A stretch of DNA of 42,410 nt from an uncultured Saprospiraceae bacterium. GTDB lineage: Bacteria; Bacteroidota; Bacteroidia; Chitinophagales; Saprospiraceae. Made by a program: the position numbers and the translations under genes. Position 1 is the first letter of the stretch. Each line of letters starts with the position of its first letter. Shown piece after piece: positions 34,601 through 42,410 of the stretch. Location: NCBI GenBank assembly GCA_938007965.1, contig CALLMH010000021.1, positions 1-42,410 on the forward strand, written 5' to 3'. Below the pieces are notes generated by a model. That model saw nothing but the letters and a program-made list of their open reading frames with translations, was not told the DNA's origin and did no database searches.

Positions 34601-37600
34601 ATTTCCGCCTGTAGCATTATTGACAGTACCTCCATCGAAGTCCCACATATAACTATCTATATCTCCTGTAGGTCCTGAGTAGGTGATTACGGTAGAGCTA
34701 TCTTGGCATACTACTGCTGTAACTGTGAAGTCTGGCGTCAGCAATGGTACTAAGGTAATATCTATCGATGCTTCATCTCCTTCTCCGCATCCATTGACTC
34801 CAGTAAGCGTAATTATTCCTCCAGTATTTCCCGCCCAATTGACCTGAACTGTCTGATCTGATAATCCACCGCCACTTATTACATCCACACCAGATGGTAT
34901 ATCCCATATATAATTGAATGCGTCACCAAAGTCAGAAGCTACATAAGTCTGAACACTATCGGACTCGCATATCATAAGTGGTGAACCTGTAATCGTAGGC
35001 AGTGGAGGTAGTAATGCTGAAAAATCAACATTAACAGTGAACGGGAATGTACACGTTACCCCATCTTTAGAAACAGTAGCAGTCAGTGTATATATACCAC
35101 TTCCTATTGAAGTAGGTGCTATATTATCCAGAGGTTCTGCAGGGTTGAAAGAATCATCAGGAAGAATATTTCCATTTGGATCTGTCCATTCCCATGTGAT
35201 AAAACTTACATCTGTAGATAATGACAAATCATATCCAAACTCTAAGATAACACCATCAGGTGTACAAATACCTTGTGATAGAATTCCATTAAACACATCC
35301 AAAATCTCTAGATCTATATCTACGATCGAATCACAACCATTCACATCAGTAGAGTTCATAAGGACGAAATTAGGAAGAGAGAACTCTATATCTCCACCGA
35401 ATGATGCTTCTGTATACTGTGTACCATCTATCGTCACAGGCAAGTCTTCTCTACAGAAAACCATGTCCACTACTCCTTCATCAGAGACAGGATAGAGGGC
35501 TAATTCGAATTCTTGTTCGTACTCACATCCTTGAGCTGTTTGGATCGTAGCCATATTGGTTCCAATCATAAAGTTGGTAGGTCCCTGCCATCCTTCTGTG
35601 GCGTCTCCATTTGGATCTGTAGGAACTGTAGCTGAAGCATTCATCAATGTCGTAACATCAAAATCCGCTACATCACATACTTCTACCATATCAAATTCTT
35701 CATCGTCTAATCCTTGGATGATGACGGTTCTGCACACGCTACCATTCCAGAATTGACATCCATTATCTATACTATTGATACATACTATATATTCTCCCTC
35801 ATTCGCAAAATTGATCGCTAGATTCTCATCTTCCGTCATCGGAGCAGCATCTCCTGTAAACGGACCCCCTGAAACTTCAGATATTGTCCAAGAATAGTCT
35901 ACTGTAAGCGCTACACCTTGGACTTGAAAATTAAGATCAGAACCCGGACAATAGATATTACCATCTACACACTCTAGTGTTCCAGCATTATCAATACACA
36001 TATCAGTTGGCGTAAAATCGGGAGCAATTGGAGTTCCCGTGATTGATACCTCGTAACTACATACACTGCTACTACATCCGTCAATAAAGAAATAATAAGT
36101 CTGCCCTTCTTCAAGTAAATCCGAAGCAAAAGATACAGGATTTGTACTACAGTTAGGATCACAGTAAACTGATTCTGTAAATGTACAATCTGTATATAAC
36201 CCTATCTGAACACCTTCTTGATTGGTGGTACTTCCTTGACACCCTGTAGGCTCGACAGTTACTGTATAGTCTCCGCCATATGCTTGGAATGCAAACCAAC
36301 TGATGTTATGCGCAGCACCACCAGCGGCACATAAAGGTGCGGGTTGTGTTCCTCCAGAATCTGTATCTGGCATGATGGCACAGAATGAAGCTAGTGTATT
36401 GATATCACAAATAATATCTGCATCACTGATCTCATCACATGCGGTAGCGGCTAAATCATTGGGTGTACTACAATTAAAGAAATAACAAAAATCTACATAC
36501 TCGACTAATGGAGGAGTCGCAGGGTCACAATTACTCAATACCGTAAATGGCGTCGACGTAGCTGGCATTGCATCAGGTCCATTATCGTCATTATCTACCA
36601 TATCATTGGCATCATTTGACCCTGGGCATGGAGTAGCTCCATTGAGCGGTCCTGCAAATGCAGAGAGATCGATTTCGACGATATAGTTTCCTGGTGCTAG
36701 TTGTACCCCAGGATTAGAAGGGAATTCATATACTCCCGCAGTAGTCAATACATTATCTATAAGTGACAAATCATCAGCATTATAAAGATTCATAGATACT
36801 CCTGCGGGGCCACCCTCAGTACCATCTAATGTATTATCCATATTATCATCGAACCATATGGTACCTGATATCGTGATGAGTTGATATACTCCAGCATCCC
36901 ATTTTGTTTCTTCTTCTAAATCTCTAGACGTTACCTCAATGGTTGGTGTTTGGCCGAACATACCGCCTGGGTTTGGATTGACATCACTATCTGCCATATC
37001 ATCTCCACCCTGATCTTGGAATGTAAATACAAACGGTGGATTCTCAGGATCTGGTGGCGCACCAGCAAATGAAAACTCAACAATATAATTACCAGGAGGT
37101 ACTAGATCGAACTCATACATACCTGTACCATCTGACTTCTGTATTGTAAATGTATTTCCATCAGCATCAATTGCAGCTGCGCCCATTGCTAAATCTATCA
37201 GTTCAATATTTATTCCTTGTACACCTAGAGCGCCATCATCGTCTATTCCATTTCCATTTTCATCACAGAAGACTTTATTTCCTATTTTGGCTGGTACGTA
37301 GAACCCAGCATCTTTTTGATCATTATATATATTATTTCCATCAATGGTAAATACACTAGATCGAAAACTATTATTTGGATCAGCATCACTATCATTTGGA
37401 AACATGCCAGGATTATATTCTGTAGAATACCAATCAAGTCCACCTTCTGTCGGCAATGAAAACTGTACAATATAGTCTCCAGGTGGAAGATTCCCAAACT
37501 GATAATCTCCCGCAGCGCCAGTTGTCACAGGATTCACTATATTACCATCAGTATCTAGGGCTGCAGCTCCTACTCCATCAAAAAGCGTAATAGTAACGCC

Positions 37601-38137
37601 TCCGATTCCATTGGCTAGCTCTCCATCCCAAAGGCCATCCCCGTTGATATCCTCCCATACTAGATCTCCGATAGCTGTTACAAAATATAAACCCAAATCT
37701 ATATCTACTTCCTTGGTACTCATACCTGAGAGTACTATTGGAGCACTGATTCCAGTAATAGGATCTACATCGTTATCCGTGGCAGGCCCTCCTGCATTGA
37801 GCAATGTGATTGCATATACTTCTGATCCGAGATTAACCGCTGCTGGTGTCCAGGGCGTCTCCACATATTGAAGTGTGTAATTACCATCTGGTAGTCCCGC
37901 TCCAGCATTATCAAAGGTATACACCCCTCCTGCCTCTACATGATTATAAACCATCCCTCCAGCTTCTACGAGAAATAGTTCCGCATTGGTCAGACCAGCT
38001 GCTACAAATCCATCATCATCAATACCATTTCCATTTTGATCTTGGAATGCAGTAACTACTATCGAGTTCTGACTTATTAATTCTAGGGAAATAAATGATA
38101 GGCAAATAGTAAAAGTAAGTAGTAAATATTTTTTCAT
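31601..38137 (-). CDS. Giant surface protein: SdrD B-like domains, repeat modules, gliding-type C-terminal domain
   Basis: 2178-residue exported protein, signal peptide 1-22 (ending ELISQ). Order: four SdrD B-like domains (about 25-115, 155-265, 280-415, 420-535; seen by DLVWEDINGDGLWDG, NKVFCDENGNGIDDDG, GTIWFDDNMDNTLDG); a pre-peptidase-C-like domain (~550-710); PKD-like domains; three copies of a composite module with a fibronectin III-like core (GATGYDVEV, GATGYEVVV, CATEYEIFI at about 1246, 1516, 1775) and a GTG-SGxGxxxPxxxTFDP block. It ends in a gliding-motility-associated C-terminal domain (~2090-2178: NIISPNNDGSNDMWFI, RIMDRWGNRVFE, PGVYVYTVSY). That type B sorting domain indicates T9SS export. 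An adhesin-like or matrix role is inferred. It is a single gene with its own terminator. Confidence 0.92.
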   Translation of the reverse strand: MKKYLLLTFTICLSFISLELISQNSIVVTAFQDQNGNGIDDDGFVAAGLTNAELFLVEAGGMVYNHVEAGGVYTFDNAGAGLPDGNYTLQYVETPWTPAAVNLGSEVYAITLLNAGGPATDNDVDPITGISAPIVLSGMSTKEVDIDLGLYFVTAIGDLVWEDINGDGLWDGELANGIGGVTITLFDGVGAAALDTDGNIVNPVTTGAAGDYQFGNLPPGDYIVQFSLPTEGGLDWYSTEYNPGMFPNDSDADPNNSFRSSVFTIDGNNIYNDQKDAGFYVPAKIGNKVFCDENGNGIDDDGALGVQGINIELIDLAMGAAAIDADGNTFTIQKSDGTGMYEFDLVPPGNYIVEFSFAGAPPDPENPPFVFTFQDQGGDDMADSDVNPNPGGMFGQTPTIEVTSRDLEEETKWDAGVYQLITISGTIWFDDNMDNTLDGTEGGPAGVSMNLYNADDLSLIDNVLTTAGVYEFPSNPGVQLAPGNYIVEIDLSAFAGPLNGATPCPGSNDANDMVDNDDNGPDAMPATSTPFTVLSNCDPATPPLVEYVDFCYFFNCSTPNDLAATACDEISDADIICDINTLASFCAIMPDTDSGGTQPAPLCAAGGAAHNISWFAFQAYGGDYTVTVEPTGCQGSTTNQEGVQIGLYTDCTFTESVYCDPNCSTNPVSFASDLLEEGQTYYFFIDGCSSSVCSYEVSITGTPIAPDFTPTDMCIDNAGTLECVDGNIYCPGSDLNFQVQGVALTVDYSWTISEVSGGPFTGDAAPMTEDENLAINFANEGEYIVCINSIDNGCQFWNGSVCRTVIIQGLDDEEFDMVEVCDVADFDVTTLMNASATVPTDPNGDATEGWQGPTNFMIGTNMATIQTAQGCEYEQEFELALYPVSDEGVVDMVFCREDLPVTIDGTQYTEASFGGDIEFSLPNFVLMNSTDVNGCDSIVDIDLEILDVFNGILSQGICTPDGVILEFGYDLSLSTDVSFITWEWTDPNGNILPDDSFNPAEPLDNIAPTSIGSGIYTLTATVSKDGVTCTFPFTVNVDFSALLPPLPTITGSPLMICESDSVQTYVASDFGDAFNYIWDIPSGVDVISGGGLSDQTVQVNWAGNTGGIITLTGVNGCGEGDEASIDITLVPLLTPDFTVTAVVCQDSSTVITYSGPTGDIDSYMWDFDGGTVNNATGGNGPGPHEVSWADGGVDHDITLTVMHGGGCTSTETVQVVSTVAPLTPPVVNCNPNTGEVSFTWTDVVGATGYDVEVTSLDPSGNLHVGVLSGTTFTVTGLQDGETVTINLIVMTGDACQMVVGTAPGCTSQSCNAPTIALDAGNGPGTIVSLCTADIVGNIDISPTIISGEQGTGEFSGPGIVDPVAGTFDPTQANIGINTITYLFMTDDPVPCIGNQTIQIEVLQTPTASFSTSADTVCITDAVTLTYDGTAGINTSDYTITDGQTFNQSDPTFTFTQTGEQTISLMVTSDGCESEVVTRTVFVQPELEPIVVSCSQQEIDFVEFTWNDVAGATGYEVVVTNADLSVDPAFTTTSTTYMQSGLTPGDIISITVTVLTDSRCPGSNFTQMCEAKACPTFTLSYDNETQDVCANGTTPPITLQALASGGDGTGTYSWSGSGNLSGDQFDPNGLPEGEVTLFVSYNENGCEGTGSVIVNIIQEPTASFDITPDPICVGSTLDIDFTGSILAGQVLSWTVSDPAVTVAGGTNINDYSAVFNTVGTFDIMLEIENGDNCSATPAMASVTVEPELVFGDIDCSESLDEITFSWLPVDCATEYEIFIEGVSQGIQSTTTYVATGLTEGQEVELEVRAVSGCACSDVIQTRMCEARPCVQVTLDVSAMGGETDFCFAPDLASVDVLGVPTGATGDGTGSYSGTGVDPATGTFDPIAAGVGSHTIVYTWIEPEGCEAFMDSVTFNIFENPEVIAMADPIDCYDDTLTMLSISPMLGDGNYTITSGGLAIPLMSEVMEGTYDIVVVDGNNCTAETSVTVTVPAEPISTITGADELIQGETSNYSIEQAVFAGLTIDSIVWTANGEVVCNDSGCFSLSNQAPIVNTNYEVTVFYNSGCQVDATFDVEVIEAEPIFTVDIPNIISPNNDGSNDMWFIRSGDPEVMVNSVRIMDRWGNRVFEVTEPYSPLVTDIFWDGKFGETDLQPGVYVYTVSYFQDGRDRVRNGDITIVR

Positions 38138-38390
38138 CTCTTGTTATTTCAATCTTATGATGGGCATTTAAACGAATTGCAAAGTAATCAAATAAGTTAT
38201 ATCCATATACAAGAATAGAATTAAAATGAATCCGCTGCTCGGACAAATTTTATCGATATTTTATATAGTATATTTCTCTATCTCTAAACTCCTGAAATTA
38301 TGACAATTATCCTGAAGGGATCTAAGTCAAAAATTTCTAAAAAAAATAGAAAATTAATCACAATAGAAAGCAGAAACACTGGACCATTCC
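38138..38390. other. 253-nt intergenic region
   Basis: This lies upstream of the giant gene and downstream of the aspartoacylase-like gene, both on the minus strand. A near -7 box (TTACTTTG on the minus strand, about 38179-38186) differs from consensus at one position. No gene is visible. Confidence 0.4.
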
Positions 38391-39329
38391 CTAGTAATCT
38401 AGTTTTTGGATTAAGAAAAAGCCATCTTCTCCTTGTTTTTGATAAAGCGGCATGAGCATAAGACAGTCATCAGCCGCTACGATATTACCATGGATATCTT
38501 CAGCTACCACCTCACCTTTTTTGATTTTTTGGAAGTTTTGGTAATTAGGCAACATTCTAAAATTATCTCCCTCGGCTATATGGTGTTTTGAGATGAGTAT
38601 AGATACTTTAGGTAGGTCTTTACTGTGTTCTTTTAGTAAATTATCGTGTTGGTTTTCGACGTGATTTGGGAGGACACTGCCTATAGTCCTCATACAATTA
38701 GTGATCGCAGCTATGGCTCTATTGACTGACATCTCCTCATTGTGCTGTCCAGATTCGAATGTTACAGGGACCATCGGGAGACCAAAATTTTCTTCAGTGA
38801 AGTAATGTAAAGTTGTCCCTTTAATACCTTTTAGCATACCCTTTATTACTGGAGCGTGCAATTCGACGGCTATTTTAAGACTTTCTTCATTATCAGTCAC
38901 GATCGAGAAAATGCCACCAAATGAAGAAGTCGTATGTAAGTCCAATACGATAACTTTACTTGGTTTGATTTCATCTATGGTTTGATGTACAACATTGAGG
39001 ATTTGTTTTATTTCTAACAACTCATCTTTCAGTTCTGACTCTTTTGACGCTTTTACAATTTTGATATTTTCTTTTGTAAATGACCGATTTAGGTCCGCAT
39101 TTACATATCTTTTGTTCTCTTGATGTGCCTTGAGATTTCCGATTAATCCTAAAAAAGATCCAGCATACTCAAAATCTGGATTCGTAATGGGCTCTACTTC
39201 CAACATCTTGCTCATCATCTCGATTGCCTTGATTCCAGCGGGTTCATTTCCGTGCATTCCACCGAATACAATAAGGAGAGGTCCTGGTTTCGTACCTATA
39301 TATTTCGTTACTATTCTATTTTGAATCAT
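38391..39329 (-). CDS. Succinylglutamate desuccinylase/aspartoacylase family protein
   Basis: 312-residue zinc hydrolase of the AstE/AspA branch of the M14 fold. The zinc ligands are His26 and Glu29 (FGGMHGNEPAG) and His132 (VLDLHTTSS). The catalytic Glu192 is in VTFESGQH. It has no signal peptide, so it is cytoplasmic. The C-terminal ~70 residues (HIAEGDNFRMLPNYQNF, KKGEVVAEDIHG) resemble the beta-rich domain of family members. It should remove an acyl group from an N-acyl amino acid, or act on a related amide; the substrate cannot be read from the sequence. No arginine-catabolism (ast) genes are nearby, so the AstE role is unlikely. Confidence 0.9.
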   Translation of the reverse strand: MIQNRIVTKYIGTKPGPLLIVFGGMHGNEPAGIKAIEMMSKMLEVEPITNPDFEYAGSFLGLIGNLKAHQENKRYVNADLNRSFTKENIKIVKASKESELKDELLEIKQILNVVHQTIDEIKPSKVIVLDLHTTSSFGGIFSIVTDNEESLKIAVELHAPVIKGMLKGIKGTTLHYFTEENFGLPMVPVTFESGQHNEEMSVNRAIAAITNCMRTIGSVLPNHVENQHDNLLKEHSKDLPKVSILISKHHIAEGDNFRMLPNYQNFQKIKKGEVVAEDIHGNIVAADDCLMLMPLYQKQGEDGFFLIQKLDY

Positions 39330-39356
39330 TCGGCTTTCGACTTAATATCTAAACTA

Positions 39357-39364
39357 CAAAAGTA
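39357..39364 (-). promoter_or_regulatory. -7 promoter box of the aspartoacylase-like gene
   Basis: The minus strand reads TACTTTTG, an exact TAnnTTTG match, 28 nt before the ATG. There is no TTG at -33. Confidence 0.5.
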
Positions 39365-39529
39365 ATCATGTATTCTAATCATAGGACTGTTACTATCTTT
39401 ATTTCATCTAGATGGATAGAAATTGACAATTACTTCATGATTTTTTGTCACTTTTCTTAATTTTCATACAAGGTTTCGTTTTTCTAACGTTTGTAGTATT
39501 CGAGAATCACAAACAACAAAACTATTTGT

Positions 39530-39537
39530 TATTTTTG
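39530..39537 (+). promoter_or_regulatory. -7 promoter box of the foldase operon
   Basis: TATTTTTG followed by CAC fits the TAnnTTTG consensus, 30 nt upstream of the ATG. No TTG is at the ideal -33 spacing. Confidence 0.5.
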
Positions 39538-39566
39538 CACTTTATTTTCAAATTATATATACTGAA

Positions 39567-41537
39567 ATGTTGAAACAACTCATAATAACCATCTTAGCAA
39601 GCGTATTTGTCTTAACTGTAAATGCACAATCAGATTCTGATGTACTCATGACTGTAGGTGATGATCAGGTCACGGTAGGAGAATTCAAATATATATACGA
39701 AAAAAACAACGGAGACAAAGCTGACTACAGTAAGGCTAGTCTAGACGAATACATAGATCTTTATACCAAATTCAAATTGAAAGTAGCTAAAGCTCGAGAC
39801 ATGAAACTCGACACCATAGTATCACTTCAAAAAGAACTAGATGGGTATAGGACTCAATTGGCCAATTCGTTTCTGACAGATAGAGAGGTAGTAGATAAGC
39901 TGATGAACGAGATCGTAGAACGAAAGAAACAAGATGTACGTGTAAGTCACATACTCGTAAAGGTAAATGCAAGAGGACCTGATGACCTTAAAGAAAAAGC
40001 AGAAAAGAAATTACTTAACCTAAAGCAACAACTCGCCGAAGGAAAAACTTTTGAAGAATTAGCCAAGCAATATTCTGATGATAAAAACACCAAAAACAAA
40101 GGTGGTGATCTCGGATTTATTACCGCCAGCCTTCCGGATGGATTCTACGAACTAGAAAACGCAATGTACAATCTTGATGTAAATGAAGTGTCCGATCCGA
40201 TCGAAACTAAGCTTGGTCTTCACATCGTGAAAATCACAGAAAAAAGAAAGGCAAGAGGCATGATGGAAGTAGCCCACATCTTTAAAAAAGTAGATAAAGG
40301 AAAAAAAGGAAATATAAAATCTGCAAAGAAAACAATCGACAGCATCTACGTCGCGTTGCAAGCGGGTGCTAACTTCGAAAAACTAGCTAGCGAAAACTCT
40401 GATGACAAAACGACGAAGAACAAAGGTGGTGTATTGCCAAAGTTTGGGATCGCCGTTTATGATTTAGGTTTCGAAAATGCAGCATATAGACTTAAGAATG
40501 AAGGTGACTATACTGCGCCTATATTGACGGCTGTAGGGTATCATATCATCAAAAAAGTCGGTACGCCTGCACCTCAAACATTCTCTGAGATCAAATTACA
40601 ATTCAAAGATAAATTGGTACGCTATGATAGGTACGAGAGTGCACAATCCCAAATGATCGAAAAAGTAAAATCAACTAGTAAATTTAGGGAGAAAAAGAAT
40701 GTTCTAGCCCAATTCACCAAGACGCTTGATGATTCTTTTTATTCTTACAAGTGGCAACCTTCTGCAGCACTTAGTGATGACATGCTCCTTTCTTTTGGAC
40801 CAAATCAAGTCGAATCACTAAAAGATTTTGCAGCATATGCTAAAAAACAAACTCGACTTAGAAGTCAGTTTGACAAATCAAAACCACTAAATGAGTCTGT
40901 AGCTGTGATATATTCGGAATTCGTCAAAGAAAAAGCTTTCGAACACGAACAGGCAAACCTAGAAACGAAATATCCAGAGTTCAGATCTTTGATGAGAGAG
41001 TACCAGGAGGGAATTCTACTATTCGAAGCTACGAAGATTAATGTATGGGACAAAGCCAATACAGATACGGTAGGCTTATACTCATTCTACGAGCAAAACA
41101 AGAGCAAATATATATACGAAGAACAAGCGACGATCGGGAAATACATCGTCAATACTACAGATAAGAAGACCGTCAAAAAGATCATGAAGTGTGCTAAAAA
41201 ACATGATATTGAAAAAACGCTCAAACGATTCAACAAGAATGGTGTAGAGATGGTAGAATACTCAGAAATCGAAGTAGAACCAGGCAGTAAAGAACTCCTA
41301 GGACTCAACTTCAAGAAGAAGTCTATCTCAGAGCCATTGTATGACGAAAGCAATAAAAAATCTTTGTTCAAGAAAGTCGTAAAAATAAGTCCTTCTCGTA
41401 GAAAATCTCTGAAAGAAGCTAGAGGATATGTAGTAGCGGACTACCAAGATCAGCTAGAACGTAAATGGATCACTAACCTAAGAAAGCAATATCCTGTAAA
41501 AATAAATGACTCTGTCTACAAAGCACTAACGAAATAA
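39567..41537 (+). CDS. Periplasmic parvulin-type peptidyl-prolyl isomerase (SurA/PpiD-like)
   Basis: 656-residue exported foldase; signal peptide 1-20 ends TVNA. An N-terminal chaperone region (30-120) is followed by two PpiC/rotamase domains: about 124-223 (VRVSHILVKV, FEELAKQYSDD, NKGGDLGFI, GLHIVKITEK) and 228-325 (VAHIFKKV, FEKLASENSDD, NKGGVLPKFG, GYHIIKKV). A long charged C-terminal part follows. Proteins of this plan assist folding of outer-membrane proteins in the periplasm. The stop is 3 nt before the start of a lipoprotein gene of related architecture, so the two are co-transcribed. Confidence 0.93.
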   Translation: MLKQLIITILASVFVLTVNAQSDSDVLMTVGDDQVTVGEFKYIYEKNNGDKADYSKASLDEYIDLYTKFKLKVAKARDMKLDTIVSLQKELDGYRTQLANSFLTDREVVDKLMNEIVERKKQDVRVSHILVKVNARGPDDLKEKAEKKLLNLKQQLAEGKTFEELAKQYSDDKNTKNKGGDLGFITASLPDGFYELENAMYNLDVNEVSDPIETKLGLHIVKITEKRKARGMMEVAHIFKKVDKGKKGNIKSAKKTIDSIYVALQAGANFEKLASENSDDKTTKNKGGVLPKFGIAVYDLGFENAAYRLKNEGDYTAPILTAVGYHIIKKVGTPAPQTFSEIKLQFKDKLVRYDRYESAQSQMIEKVKSTSKFREKKNVLAQFTKTLDDSFYSYKWQPSAALSDDMLLSFGPNQVESLKDFAAYAKKQTRLRSQFDKSKPLNESVAVIYSEFVKEKAFEHEQANLETKYPEFRSLMREYQEGILLFEATKINVWDKANTDTVGLYSFYEQNKSKYIYEEQATIGKYIVNTTDKKTVKKIMKCAKKHDIEKTLKRFNKNGVEMVEYSEIEVEPGSKELLGLNFKKKSISEPLYDESNKKSLFKKVVKISPSRRKSLKEARGYVVADYQDQLERKWITNLRKQYPVKINDSVYKALTK

Positions 41538-41540
41538 CCA

Positions 41541-42410
41541 TTGACTTGTAGAATATCCATATTACTAATTATAGCCTCAAGCATCGTCATCTGTGGCTGC
41601 GAATATATAGATGGTGTATTCTCAAAAAAACGTAATGTAGCTCAGAATGACATAAAACTAGCCACTTTAGAAGATCGCGACTTGTATCTTTCAGAAGTAC
41701 AGGATATGATATATTCTAAGAATCCTAGTGATAGTATCATCCAATTAAACTCATATATAGAGTCGTGGGTCAAACGAAATGTAGTACTCACTGAGGCAGA
41801 AGATAACTTTCCAGAGAATATCGATATTACTAAGTTAGTAGAAGATTATAAATCTTCTCTTCTGCTGCACAATTACAGACAAATACTGATAGAAAAAGAA
41901 CTGGACACAACGATTACCTCCGAACAAGAGCGAACCTACTATGAAGCCAACAAAAGCCAGTTTAAACTAGAATCCAAACTCTGTCAAGGTAGAATAGCTG
42001 TAATCCCAGAAAAAGCACCAAAACTGGAAAAGTTTTACAGAAACTGGAAAAAAAATGATTCCACAGCGGTAGATACCTATCTTGAAAAATATGCTGTGAG
42101 CACAATCAACCAATCAGACAAATGGTATACCGCAGACGAATTCATATCATTTCTACCTCATGATGTATTCAAACAAGCGGATATTAAAAAATCGAAAAAC
42201 CTACAGAAAAATCATAAAAATCAAGAGTATTTTGTAAAGATATATGATGTACTTGATCAAAGTGATACAGCTCCACTGTCCTATATCAGAGACAACATCA
42301 GAAAACTGATCATCCATCAACGTAAGACACAGATATTAAATAACATAGAGCAAAAACTCTATCAAAAATATCTCAAAATGAATAGGATAAAAGTATTTAC
42401 AAAAGAATAG
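41541..42410 (+). CDS. Lipoprotein with foldase-like architecture but no PPIase domain
   Basis: 289 residues, complete to the last base of the window. The start is TTG at 41541, 3 nt after the preceding stop; no ATG fits the signal region. The N terminus is a lipoprotein signal ending IVICGC with Cys20. The body is helical and charged, with the segment TITSEQERTYYEANKSQFKL, which is characteristic of the linker ahead of PpiC domains in SurA/PrsA-like proteins, but no rotamase motif follows. It is probably a chaperone-like partner of the upstream PPIase in outer-membrane protein assembly. A third foldase-like gene could follow beyond the window. Confidence 0.78.
   Translation: MTCRISILLIIASSIVICGCEYIDGVFSKKRNVAQNDIKLATLEDRDLYLSEVQDMIYSKNPSDSIIQLNSYIESWVKRNVVLTEAEDNFPENIDITKLVEDYKSSLLLHNYRQILIEKELDTTITSEQERTYYEANKSQFKLESKLCQGRIAVIPEKAPKLEKFYRNWKKNDSTAVDTYLEKYAVSTINQSDKWYTADEFISFLPHDVFKQADIKKSKNLQKNHKNQEYFVKIYDVLDQSDTAPLSYIRDNIRKLIIHQRKTQILNNIEQKLYQKYLKMNRIKVFTKE

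Noticed and set aside
32109-35756. Many plus-strand frames opposite the giant surface-protein gene
   Set aside because: These are low-complexity antisense frames created by the repetitive Thr/Gly/Asp-rich gene on the other strand. None has family features or an independent promoter.
38391-39329. Assignment as AstE of arginine catabolism
   Set aside because: No astA, astB, astC or astD is nearby, and the family also includes many N-acyl amino acid hydrolases of other specificity.

Overview
This window looks like a chromosomal segment of a low-GC member of the Bacteroidota, most likely in or near the Saprospiria; that placement is inference. The signs are: several exported proteins built from SprB repeats, SdrD B-like domains or DUF2341, some ending in type IX secretion (T9SS) sorting domains; a gliding-motility-type C-terminal domain; promoters with the Bacteroidota -7 box TAnnTTTG; a separate atpD-atpC unit with a short epsilon subunit; a FecR/DUF4974 protein; and menaquinone synthesis by the futalosine route (mqnC). 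I saw no tRNA, rRNA, CRISPR array, intact insertion sequence or prophage.

Layout. 1-5.5 kb (minus strand) holds three cell-surface proteins: a DUF2341+SprB protein, a SprB protein with a T9SS type A tail, and a nine-repeat SprB protein with no tail. 5.9-7.8 kb has a flippase-like membrane protein (+) meeting an orphan FecR-like protein (-) tail to tail. 7.9-9.5 kb is glycyl-tRNA synthetase. 9.6-11.9 kb is an acyl-CoA dehydrogenase with an SCP2-like protein. 12.0-15.0 kb (minus) is an envelope-stress-type operon: small exported protein, PadR regulator, PspC/GIN-like membrane protein. Its candidate promoter carries an operator-like repeat cluster. 15.2-17.6 kb is an exported M1 metallopeptidase, followed by a 59-residue basic protein with its own promoter and terminator.

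18.2-21.0 kb (minus) has a DJ-1/PfpI lipoprotein and atpC-atpD. 21.4-22.7 kb (+) has a DUF4783 secreted protein and an ECF-type sigma factor. 22.9-29 kb (minus) has a small secreted protein with a T9SS-like tail, then an operon of an M14 carboxypeptidase, a DUF2891 lipoprotein and an M20 peptidase. 29.2-31.5 kb has mqnC and a LexA-like HTH-S24 regulator with a dyad over its own promoter. 31.6-38.1 kb is one 2178-residue surface protein. 38.4-39.3 kb is a succinylglutamate desuccinylase/aspartoacylase family enzyme. 39.5-42.4 kb (+) is a periplasmic parvulin foldase followed by a lipoprotein of similar architecture without the PPIase domain.

The common theme is envelope and export: surface adhesin-like proteins, exported peptidases, periplasmic foldases and envelope-sensing regulators sit among core housekeeping genes. 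The most original observations are regulatory: a dyad centred exactly on the -33 TTG of the candidate PadR/PspC operon promoter, and a second dyad over the promoter of the S24 regulator. I found no clearly new defence or mobile system.
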